Assembly: GCA_009841005.1 (NCBI GenBank)
Contig: VXMR01000006.1
Location: forward strand, 1-41,655
From: Gemmatimonadales bacterium
GTDB taxonomy: Bacteria; Gemmatimonadota; Gemmatimonadetes; Palauibacterales; Palauibacteraceae
Direction: 5' to 3'
DNA length: 41,655 nt
Shown here: in pieces, positions 33,341 through 40,280 of the stretch
Layout of the letters: every line of letters starts with the position of its first letter
How positions within the stretch are numbered: position 1 is the first letter of the stretch
Notes under the pieces: generated by a model
What the model saw: only the letters and a program-made list of their open reading frames with translations
Told to the model about the DNA's origin: nothing
The model's database searches: none
Translations under genes and position numbers: made by a program

Positions 33341-34411
33341 ATGCGACGCCCGATTCGCCGCCGACGCCCGGGCGGATTTTGCGCCGTTCCGTTGCTCGGA
33401 GCGCTGCTCGGCGCCGTCTCTCTTGCCGCCTGCGACGGGACAGGCGGCGTGCCGCGGGGAGAGGGGAATGAGTGGGTCGTTCCGCGGACCGCGGAGGGGC
33501 ATCCCGACCTGCAGGGCGATTGGACGAACGGGACCATGACGCCGCTGCAGCGCCCCGAGGGCGAGGCGCTCGTGCTCACGGCGGAAGAGGTGGCCGTCCG
33601 CGAGGGGCGGCGCCAGGAATACATCGACGAGCGGAACGCGCCCAGCGACCCGGATCGCGAGGCCCCGCCGGTGGGAGGGGACGGCTCCACGGGCGCGGCC
33701 GGCGGCGTTGGCGGTTACAACTACTTCTGGATCGACGCGGGCGACCGGGTCGCGGTGTTCGACGGCGAGCCCCGAAGCTCTCTCCTCACGTACCCGGAAG
33801 ACGGCCGCATCCCGGACCTCACTCCCGAGGGCCGGCGGCGCCGGCTGCAGGCGTTCGCGCGGCTTGGGGGAGCGTTCGACAACCCCGAGAACCGGCCCAT
33901 CGGCGAGCGCTGCATCCTCTCCTTCGGCTCCAACGCCGGACCTCCGATGCTCCCGAACTACTTCTACAACAATAATTACACGATCGTGCAGACGCCCGAA
34001 CACATCATGATCCTGACCGAGATGGTGCACGATGTGCGCATCATCCGCATGGGCGAGCCGAAGCCGGCCGTCGAGGGCGTGCGCCCATGGTTCGGCGAAT
34101 CGTGGGGCCGCTGGGCGGGCGACACGCTCGTCGTGCGGACAACCAACCTGAACCCGGACCAGATGGCGGCGTACGTCTACCTGTTCGGCCCCGGCTCGGA
34201 GAACATGACCGTGACGGAGCGTTTCACGCGCGCAGCCGAGCACGCGATCCACTACGAGTTCACCGTCGAGGATCCGGATACGTTCGTCGAGAGCTGGGGC
34301 GGGGAAGTGCCCTTCACGCGCCTCGACGGCGACTTGTACGAGTACGCCTGCCACGAGGGCAACTACGCCCTCTCCAACGTCCTCAGCGGCGCCCGCGCCC
34401 AGGAGCGCTAG
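33341..34411 (+). CDS. GHPD-motif lipoprotein B, paralogue of the preceding gene
   Basis: The 356-residue product from ATG 33341 has an Arg-rich start and a lipobox LAAC, followed by WVVPRTAEGHPDLQGDW. It is longer than lipoprotein A because of a Gly-rich segment (VGGDGSTGAAGGVGGYN) and a helical stretch (GRRRRLQAFARLGGAF). The shared C-terminal core has WGRWAGDTLVVRTTNL, MTVTERFTRA and YEFTVEDPDTFVESW, and it ends with an acidic-aromatic CHEGNYALSNV. It starts 28 bases after the previous stop and is presumably in the same transcript. A TTG at 33329 is a weaker alternative start. Function unknown; the two paralogues may form a heterodimer (inference). Confidence 0.85.
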   Translation: MRRPIRRRRPGGFCAVPLLGALLGAVSLAACDGTGGVPRGEGNEWVVPRTAEGHPDLQGDWTNGTMTPLQRPEGEALVLTAEEVAVREGRRQEYIDERNAPSDPDREAPPVGGDGSTGAAGGVGGYNYFWIDAGDRVAVFDGEPRSSLLTYPEDGRIPDLTPEGRRRRLQAFARLGGAFDNPENRPIGERCILSFGSNAGPPMLPNYFYNNNYTIVQTPEHIMILTEMVHDVRIIRMGEPKPAVEGVRPWFGESWGRWAGDTLVVRTTNLNPDQMAAYVYLFGPGSENMTVTERFTRAAEHAIHYEFTVEDPDTFVESWGGEVPFTRLDGDLYEYACHEGNYALSNVLSGARAQER

Positions 34412-34550
34412 TCTCCTGGCGGGTAGTTGGTGCGCATCCCACGTAACGGAGTCCGGTCGCGCAGAGTCGAGCGATCCTGTTACTCTGAAGGGAATCGTGA
34501 AAGACCGGCGTTGGGGCGCCGGATCGTTGGTTGAGACATGGGTGAGATCT

Positions 34551-35066
34551 ATGCGGAAGCTGCCTCTGTACCTCCTCGCGGGCGGGGTCGCGCTGGCCGC
34601 CGCCGCGCCGCTGATCGCGCACCACGCCTTCGGCGCGGAATTCGATCGGAACGCCCCCATCCGGCTCCGAGGCGCCGTCGTGCGGCTCGAATGGGTGAAC
34701 CCGCATACATGGATTCACCTCGAGGTCGAGACCGACGCGGGATCCGAGGTCTGGATGGTCGAGGGCGGGACGCCGAACACGCTCCTGCGCCGCGGCCTCC
34801 AGCGGGACTGCCTCGCGCCCGGCACCGAACTCATCGTGGACGGTTATCAGGCCAAGGACCACTCCCTCAAGCGCGCCAACGGACGTGACGTCACGTTCAC
34901 CGACGGCAGCAAGTTTTTCATGGGCTCATCCGGCGCCGGCGCCCCTCCCGGCGGCGCGCCACGGCCCAACGATCCCGCCTACGACGCCAACCCCTGCCAG
35001 CCGCCGCCGGGCTGGGAAGGCGAGGTCGTGGAGGTCACGAGCCGCAGCATCCTCGAGGAGCACTAA
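34551..35066 (+). CDS. DUF6152 family exported protein
   Basis: The 171-residue protein has a Sec signal ending PLIAHHAFGA. It carries the DUF6152 core, FDRNAPIRLRGAVVRLEWVN followed by PHTWIHLEVE, then an OB-like strand order, WMVEGGTPNTLLRRGL and LIVDGYQAKD. DUF6152 proteins are small periplasmic proteins of unknown function. It lies 139 bases after lipoprotein B, so a separate promoter is possible (TACTCT near 34480 is weak), and 19 bases before the leishmanolysin-like gene. The C-terminal tail is Pro/Gly-rich and ends with a charged EEH. Confidence 0.88.
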   Translation: MRKLPLYLLAGGVALAAAAPLIAHHAFGAEFDRNAPIRLRGAVVRLEWVNPHTWIHLEVETDAGSEVWMVEGGTPNTLLRRGLQRDCLAPGTELIVDGYQAKDHSLKRANGRDVTFTDGSKFFMGSSGAGAPPGGAPRPNDPAYDANPCQPPPGWEGEVVEVTSRSILEEH

Positions 35067-35085
35067 CCCACGAGCCCGGCGCGCC

Positions 35086-36738
35086 ATGAAGGGACCATAT
35101 CGGATCAGTGCCTGGCTCGTCGTCTTTCTCGCCGGCTGCGGCGGGGACGACACGCTGGACCCCGAGCCGCAGCCAACCCCTCCCGCGGCACCTCCGCCCG
35201 CGCCCATCGCGGCAAGCGTGGTCATCGAGACGCGGAAGATCGTTCAGGACTATCTCAGCGGTGTCGAGCTCGACTTCAACGAGTGGGCGAGCACGGACAC
35301 CCTGATCATCCGTCCCGGCCTCACGTCCCCGGTCATCCGCGTCACGGCCAGGCAGGAGGACGGGAACGTCGTGTCCGGTGTGGAGCCGACCGTGAGGTTC
35401 ACTACGGGTACGGATGACGTGACGTATCGCACGCTCGTCGGTGACAGTCTGAGACAGATATGGCTGCAGCGGGAGGGCTCCCGGTTCTGGACCATCTTCG
35501 ACCTGGGGACTCCCGCCGAGGCCCAGATTCTCACGGTGACCGCAAGGGTGGGGAGGGCGGCCGACAGCCTCGTGGTGATTCTCCCCACCGCCCTGGACAC
35601 CGCCGGGGCGCCGGGGACGCTGCCTGAAGGCGTCACCCTGGACAACATCGGGGATCGCGCGTCCACGCCGCTCGACTGGTTTGCCTCGCGCGCGGGCGCC
35701 GACATCTCCTACGAGTTCCACGTTGGCGCCTTCCCGGTCGACGAGTTCCATATAGGGGAGACCCCCGTCGATGGTCCCCCCAACCTCGACCTCAGGCAGA
35801 ACGATAGCGGTGAGCTGGAGATCACCGCGGTTGGGCGCGGGCGGCGGTATCTGCACTACCGGGCGCTGTCGTCCGCCTTCGAGTTGAGCACGGGGCGCAT
35901 GCTGACCGCGGTCGATGACTGCTACGCTCCGGAGCTGGAGGACCGCCCCCTCTACGACCGCGCCTCGACGGGGTTTCAGGTTGAGCTGGTGTACGACGAA
36001 CCGGATGATTGGTCGCGCTGCGCCAGAGTGATGTTCGATCACGCGGCGGGATTCTACGAAGCCGCATTGAAGGACAACGCCGAGCCGCAGGACTTCCCGA
36101 TCTTCGTGTTCGACGGGGAGGAAGACTGCGGGGGTCTCGCGTGCGGCGGACCGCGCGGACTACGCGTGAACCGACGGGCAGGTGCCGGGTTCTACTTCTC
36201 CGCCGGCGGGATCTACTGGACCCGGGACCGTCCATACATCGCGCCGTTCGGCCGCGTCCCGGACAACTTCACGTACGAGGTGATGCTGCACGAACTGGGC
36301 CATGTGTTCGGCATCGGGACGTACTGGTACCAGGGCGACGTGCGGCTCGTGAACCTCCCGAGCAGTACGCGAAGAGTGGATACCCATTTCCCCGGGGCGA
36401 ACGCCGTTGTCGCGTTCGATGCGGCGGGCGGGAGCGGTTACACCGGTGCCAAAGTGCCGGTGACGAACGATCCCGCCGAGGATGCCGACGCAGGGGGGCA
36501 TTGGCGAAGCGTGTTGTGCGGCGAGATCATGACCCGCGGCAACTGCCCGGGCGAGGAACTGACCGTCGTTTCCGCCATCACGCTGGGCGCGCTCGCCGAT
36601 TTGGGGTGGGTCGTGGACATGTCCGTGGCCGAGGACTACATGCTGCCCTCCAGGGACATGGCTGCGTCGGTTCGGGTCGATACGGCAGGCGGTTATAACG
36701 ATGTGTTGATGCGAGTGGAGCCTCCGGACAGGCGCTGA
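35086..36738 (+). CDS. Leishmanolysin-like zinc metalloprotease lipoprotein
   Basis: The 550-residue protein has a lipobox LAGC, a Pro-rich spacer, and beta-rich domains up to about residue 330. The zinc-binding helix is MLHELGHVFGIG (H402, E403, H406), and the third ligand is the His of GGHWRSVLCGEIMTRG (H472). The spacing and the HW...E(I/M)MT block match the M8 (leishmanolysin) architecture, where the third His is far from the HExxH helix. The following LGALADLGWVV is also typical of M8-like bacterial members. The protease is probably at the cell surface or in the periplasm. Stop is 8 bases from the convergent DUF6644 gene. No Shine-Dalgarno sequence is visible before ATG 35086, and codon use is slightly less GC-rich than in the neighbours. 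Confidence 0.88.
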   Translation: MKGPYRISAWLVVFLAGCGGDDTLDPEPQPTPPAAPPPAPIAASVVIETRKIVQDYLSGVELDFNEWASTDTLIIRPGLTSPVIRVTARQEDGNVVSGVEPTVRFTTGTDDVTYRTLVGDSLRQIWLQREGSRFWTIFDLGTPAEAQILTVTARVGRAADSLVVILPTALDTAGAPGTLPEGVTLDNIGDRASTPLDWFASRAGADISYEFHVGAFPVDEFHIGETPVDGPPNLDLRQNDSGELEITAVGRGRRYLHYRALSSAFELSTGRMLTAVDDCYAPELEDRPLYDRASTGFQVELVYDEPDDWSRCARVMFDHAAGFYEAALKDNAEPQDFPIFVFDGEEDCGGLACGGPRGLRVNRRAGAGFYFSAGGIYWTRDRPYIAPFGRVPDNFTYEVMLHELGHVFGIGTYWYQGDVRLVNLPSSTRRVDTHFPGANAVVAFDAAGGSGYTGAKVPVTNDPAEDADAGGHWRSVLCGEIMTRGNCPGEELTVVSAITLGALADLGWVVDMSVAEDYMLPSRDMAASVRVDTAGGYNDVLMRVEPPDRR

Positions 36739-36746
36739 GGCGCGGG

Positions 36747-37247
36747 TCAGGCGGAGAAGCCGATCCAGCGTCCCGCCGCGGCCACCGTGAACCAGAGCCC
36801 CAGCGAGATTGCGGCGATGAGCCGCGTCCGCCAGTTCGCGCGACTCGGGGCGGCGGCAACCACCCACTTCCGGGCCCCGAAGGTGAACGCGAGCGCGACG
36901 GGAAGCGAGATCATCTTCACCCAGAAGGACGTGTTGTAGTAGCACTTCACGGCTTCCGACAGGAACAGCGGGATCCCGGTCAGGAACATCAGCGCCACCC
37001 CCGCCACGAGCCACGGGCGAGCGTACCGCACGACGCTCGCGATCGGCTGCCGCTTGAGCCCCGTCCCCAGGAGCCGGAGATCGGCGAGCAGCACCGCGCC
37101 CCCCAGGAGCCCGAGTCCCAGCAGGTGGGCGGCCTCGATGATGGGGAAGGCCCAGATTGATTCTCGCACGGCCGTCCCGATGGCCGTGTTCTCCAGCCGC
37201 TCGAAGAAGGGGAGCCACGCTTCCGGCGCGAACGGACGCCCGCCCAT
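36747..37247 (-). CDS. DUF6644-type four-helix membrane protein (copy A)
   Basis: The 166-residue protein has about four membrane segments: an N-terminal one with FPIIEAAHLLGLGLLGG, then LVAGVALMFLTGIPLFL, MISLPVALAFTFGA and IAAISLGLWFTVAAAG. The E-(A/S)-(A/S)-H motif in the first helix is conserved in the adjacent copy, and both contain the helix-2 end LADLRLLG/NDLRLLG. The His in the first helix is a candidate heme or quinone ligand (inference). The start overlaps the stop of copy B by one base (TGATG), so the two are translationally coupled and may assemble together. Function is unknown; DUF6644 is cited from memory. Confidence 0.85.
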   Translation of the reverse strand: MGGRPFAPEAWLPFFERLENTAIGTAVRESIWAFPIIEAAHLLGLGLLGGAVLLADLRLLGTGLKRQPIASVVRYARPWLVAGVALMFLTGIPLFLSEAVKCYYNTSFWVKMISLPVALAFTFGARKWVVAAAPSRANWRTRLIAAISLGLWFTVAAAGRWIGFSA

Positions 37248-37801
37248 CAGTCCCCCGCCACGGGGCAGCCCGCCGCCCAGTTCACCCAGCCCGGCTGGCC
37301 GGGGATGTCACAGTCGAACCAGTTGTAGGCGATGAGTCGGCCCGCCACGATGATGAGCGCCCACGCCGCGAGCGAGATCGCGCCCGCCGCCTTCGCGCGG
37401 CCCGGCAGAACGGGGAGTCGCTCCCACTCCAGCACCTGCCGGTGGATTCCCCGGTGAAACAGGAAGGCGTTGAGTCCCGCCACGACGAACAGCAGCACCT
37501 TCAGCCGAAAGAAGATGTTGTGATAGTAGCGGACCGGGTTGGAATAGAAGATGAGAAGCCCCGTGACGACCATGACCGCGAAACCGATCCGGGTCCAGGG
37601 GAGAAGGCGACCGGTGACCTCGGACACGGGCACGCGCCGCATCGTCCAACCCAGCAGCCGGAGGTCGTTCATCATCACGGTGCCGAAGAAGAGGGCCACG
37701 GCCAGGACGTGGGAGGATTCGATGAGCGGCCATGCGAGCGTGGACTCCAGGAGCGCGATGCTCCACGGGGTGCTCCCCAACCACTCCAGGAATCGTTCCA
37801 T
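37247..37801 (-). CDS. DUF6644-type four-helix membrane protein (copy B)
   Basis: The 184-residue paralogue of the next gene shares the first-helix block WPLIESSHVLAVALFFG and the motif MMNDLRLLG, then a segment with VMVVTGLLIFYSNPVRYYHN. It differs by a longer C-terminus with an FHRGIHRQ segment and a cytosolic or periplasmic tail ending GCPVAGD. Several extra histidines (HNIFF, FHRG, IHRQ) are membrane-proximal, consistent with a heme-carrying role, though unproven. It follows the cytochrome c-prime gene after 9 bases, and copy A overlaps its stop by one base. The start codon is at 37801 and has no strong Shine-Dalgarno sequence, which suggests coupling to the upstream cytochrome gene. Confidence 0.85.
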   Translation of the reverse strand: MERFLEWLGSTPWSIALLESTLAWPLIESSHVLAVALFFGTVMMNDLRLLGWTMRRVPVSEVTGRLLPWTRIGFAVMVVTGLLIFYSNPVRYYHNIFFRLKVLLFVVAGLNAFLFHRGIHRQVLEWERLPVLPGRAKAAGAISLAAWALIIVAGRLIAYNWFDCDIPGQPGWVNWAAGCPVAGD

Positions 37802-37810
37802 GCGCCGGAG

Positions 37811-38362
37811 CTAGCGTCCGTCCCGGCTGGCCGTCCCGTCCGTCGCGGGCGCGCCGGGATCCGGAGCTTCTCCAGGTCCGGGAGCGCTATGCGGATCGCT
37901 CGGCCTGAGGGTTTCCGCCGCGTACCGGGCGTGGCAGTCGCGGCACGCGTAGTAGACCTCCGCGCCGGCGTCGAACACGGCGTCCGGGTTGCGGCGGTCG
38001 ACGGCCTCCAGCGCCCGGCGCCCGGCCTCGACCATCGTTCGCGAGTGGTCCATCCAGTCACCGCGGTCGCGCGCACGGCCGTCCATCATCATCAAGTTGC
38101 CGGATTCGGCGAGGACGAAGGCGGCGTTGCGGAGTGAGGTCCAGTCCTCCTCGGTCAGGGGCCGGAACTGGTGCACGCCCTCCTCGGTGAGAACCTCTCC
38201 GACGCCGTCCCAGTAGGCCTCCGCCGCCGGTTCCATTACGGAGACCATCAATTCCTGCATGTCCGCGACGGGGACCGGCCGTTCCGGCGCTTCCCCGGTG
38301 CAGCCGGCGGAGACCGAGAGGGCGAGGAGCGGCAGCGCGAAGAGCGGCAGCTTGGAGTTCAT
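37811..38362 (-). CDS. Cytochrome c-prime-like monoheme lipoprotein
   Basis: The 183-residue protein starts MNSKLPLFALPLLALS and has a lipobox SAGC. The helical body (MQELMVSVMEPAAEAYWDGV, SLRNAAFVLAESGNLMMMDG) resembles the four-helix bundle of class II cytochrome c-prime, and the only heme-binding site, CRDCH (C140, C143, H144), lies near the C-terminus as in that class. A Pro-rich tail follows. Cytochromes c-prime bind NO or CO or act as electron carriers; the specific role here is unknown. The gene lies 35 bases downstream of the alpha/beta hydrolase and directly upstream of two DUF6644 membrane proteins, so an electron-transfer unit is plausible. Confidence 0.88.
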   Translation of the reverse strand: MNSKLPLFALPLLALSVSAGCTGEAPERPVPVADMQELMVSVMEPAAEAYWDGVGEVLTEEGVHQFRPLTEEDWTSLRNAAFVLAESGNLMMMDGRARDRGDWMDHSRTMVEAGRRALEAVDRRNPDAVFDAGAEVYYACRDCHARYAAETLRPSDPHSAPGPGEAPDPGAPATDGTASRDGR

Positions 38363-38397
38363 GGCGGGGCAACCTATTCGCGCCGTCGGCGCCCGCG

Positions 38398-39516
38398 CTA
38401 CGAGCCCGGCGGGCGGCCGACGTCCGTTGCCCGCCACGATTGATCGGCGGGCTCGTTGGGATCGGACCGCAGGAACCGGATCAGCTCCGCGTGAAAACGC
38501 TCCGGGATCTCGAACTGCGGAGAATGTCCGACCTCCGGGAAGAGGAAGAGTTCCGCGTTCTGAAGGTCCTCGGCGACGTTTCGGGCGAGGACCGGGTAGT
38601 TGGCCACGAGGCGGTCGTCGGCGCCGCCGATGACGAGCGCTTTCGTCGCGATGTGCTGCCACTCGTAAACGACGGGGTCCTCGTAGAGGATCGCGCGCTG
38701 CGCCGCCCGCACCCGCGCCATGCGCGGCCAGTCGCCGCTCAGCGTGAGGCCGTACTGGACCTTCACCCACTCGAGGTATTCCGGGCGCCAGCCGTTCGGG
38801 TAATAGCGCATGTGCCCGCGCAGGACCGACTGATACGTCGTCCCGTTGAGCACCGAAGCATAATTTTCATCCGCGTCCGTCCACCCCCGGCCGGGACGGG
38901 AGTCGGTGAGCCCGATCTGGTTCACCATGGCGACGTGCGTCGTCGTCTCCGGATAGGTCGAGGCGAACCGGGTCGCCACCATCCCGCCCATCGAGTGTCC
39001 GACGATCGCGGCGCGCTCGATCCCCAGCGCGTCGAGTAGCCGCTTCGCGTTCCGGGCCGGGATGTGGAGGTTGTAGTGGATGATGGGTTTCGAGGAGCGG
39101 CCGAAGCCCAGCCGGTCGATGGCGATCACCCGGAACCCCTCGTTCCGCAACGTTTCGATCGTGGGGCGGAACCCCGCCGCGAAGAAGTTCATCCCGTGAA
39201 AGAGGACGACCGTCTGCCTGTTCGGGGTGCCCGCCGGAGCCACATCCATGTACGCGAGCCGATAGTCGTTCCCGTAGACCTCCACGTCGAGGTACGACAC
39301 CGGGTGCGGATAGGGCACGTTGCTGTAGTCGATCGCGGTCGCCTCCCAGTCGGCCGGCGGCTCCGCGGGCGGCTCGCTCTGCGCCGAGACGGGCCCGGCG
39401 GCGGCAAGGACGGTCGCGGCGGCCACGGCCGTCGTGGCGGCGAGAACCCGGCGGCCTCTCCGCCTCCGGCTCACACGGGCCGATGAACGGATTCCGTCGT
39501 GGCGAATGATCGGCAT
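38398..39516 (-). CDS. Exported alpha/beta hydrolase
   Basis: The 372-residue protein has an Arg-rich N-terminus and a signal ending GPVSAQSE. The core shows the oxyanion motif VVLFHGMNFFAAGF, nucleophile elbow VGHSMGGMVA (S175), acid in IGGADDRLV (about D300/301) and the catalytic His in PEVGHSPQFE (H331). It resembles epoxide-hydrolase/haloalkane-type or ester-hydrolysing family members; the substrate is unknown. ATG 39516 has GAGGA about 6 bases upstream. It follows the cyclophilin gene after 38 bases and precedes the cytochrome gene by 35, forming a long minus-strand operon. Confidence 0.92.
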   Translation of the reverse strand: MPIIRHDGIRSSARVSRRRRGRRVLAATTAVAAATVLAAAGPVSAQSEPPAEPPADWEATAIDYSNVPYPHPVSYLDVEVYGNDYRLAYMDVAPAGTPNRQTVVLFHGMNFFAAGFRPTIETLRNEGFRVIAIDRLGFGRSSKPIIHYNLHIPARNAKRLLDALGIERAAIVGHSMGGMVATRFASTYPETTTHVAMVNQIGLTDSRPGRGWTDADENYASVLNGTTYQSVLRGHMRYYPNGWRPEYLEWVKVQYGLTLSGDWPRMARVRAAQRAILYEDPVVYEWQHIATKALVIGGADDRLVANYPVLARNVAEDLQNAELFLFPEVGHSPQFEIPERFHAELIRFLRSDPNEPADQSWRATDVGRPPGS

Positions 39517-39554
39517 GGCGGTCCTCCCCTCACAAATGGTTGCCCGGAAGTTCC

Positions 39555-40169
39555 TCACTCCTTCCGGTATGCTCTCGTGATCCGGACGGGTGGGGTGAGT
39601 TGTTGCGCGTCGTAGGGGGCGCGGTGGATCGCGCGCACCACGTCCATGCCGGCCACGACGCGTCCGAAGGCGGCGAAGCCCTGGCCGTCGGGGTTGCGCA
39701 TGCCGCCGAAGTCGAGCGACGGCTGGTCGCTGATACAGATAAAGAAGCTCTGCGTCGCGGTGTCGGGGCCGCCGCGCGCCATCGAGACCGTCCCGTCCTC
39801 GTGCCGGAGCCCGGTCTCGGAGGTGCGTTCCAGTGGGATGGGCGGGAAGGACTCGGCGTCCATCTCGGGGTTCCGGCCGCCCTGGACGACGGCAATCCGG
39901 ACGGAATCGTCGGGCTGGTTGTCCGCGTGCACGGTTCGGAAGAAGGTGCCGCCGTCGTAGAACCCGCCGTCCACGTAGCGGAGGAAGTTGGCCGCGGTGA
40001 CCGGCGCGCGGTCGACATCCACTTCGAGTTCGAAGGCGCCCAGCTCCGTCTCGACGACGACCCGGATGGGATCTCCGGCCGGGGCCGGCGTGGCGCGGAA
40101 GCCGGCGGCGCCGAGACTCAGCGTCACGAGAACGGCGGTGCTGGCCCATCGAGTCCATGGTGTTCGCAC
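39555..40169 (-). CDS. Exported cyclophilin-type peptidyl-prolyl isomerase
   Basis: A GTG at 40169 with AGGAGGGG about 6 bases upstream yields 204 residues. The signal is hydrophobic (STAVLVTLSLGAAGF). The cyclophilin fold shows ANFLRYVDGGFYDGGTFFR, QGGRNP and GGPDTATQSFFICISDQ, then FAAFGRVVAGMDVVRAI. The family motif FHRVI is replaced by FFRTV, while the catalytic Arg and Phe are kept. It assists folding of exported proteins in the periplasm. The neighbouring genes of the operon are also exported. Confidence 0.93.
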   Translation of the reverse strand: MRTPWTRWASTAVLVTLSLGAAGFRATPAPAGDPIRVVVETELGAFELEVDVDRAPVTAANFLRYVDGGFYDGGTFFRTVHADNQPDDSVRIAVVQGGRNPEMDAESFPPIPLERTSETGLRHEDGTVSMARGGPDTATQSFFICISDQPSLDFGGMRNPDGQGFAAFGRVVAGMDVVRAIHRAPYDAQQLTPPVRITRAYRKE

Positions 40170-40280
40170 GCTTGCCCCTCCTCTCGCTGATTTTGCTGTC
40201 GGGATCGGCACAACCTTACGTTTTCGAGCCAGCCCCGGGCGACCTCGCCCCCGAATCGACTGACCGAGCGTGTACGCGAC

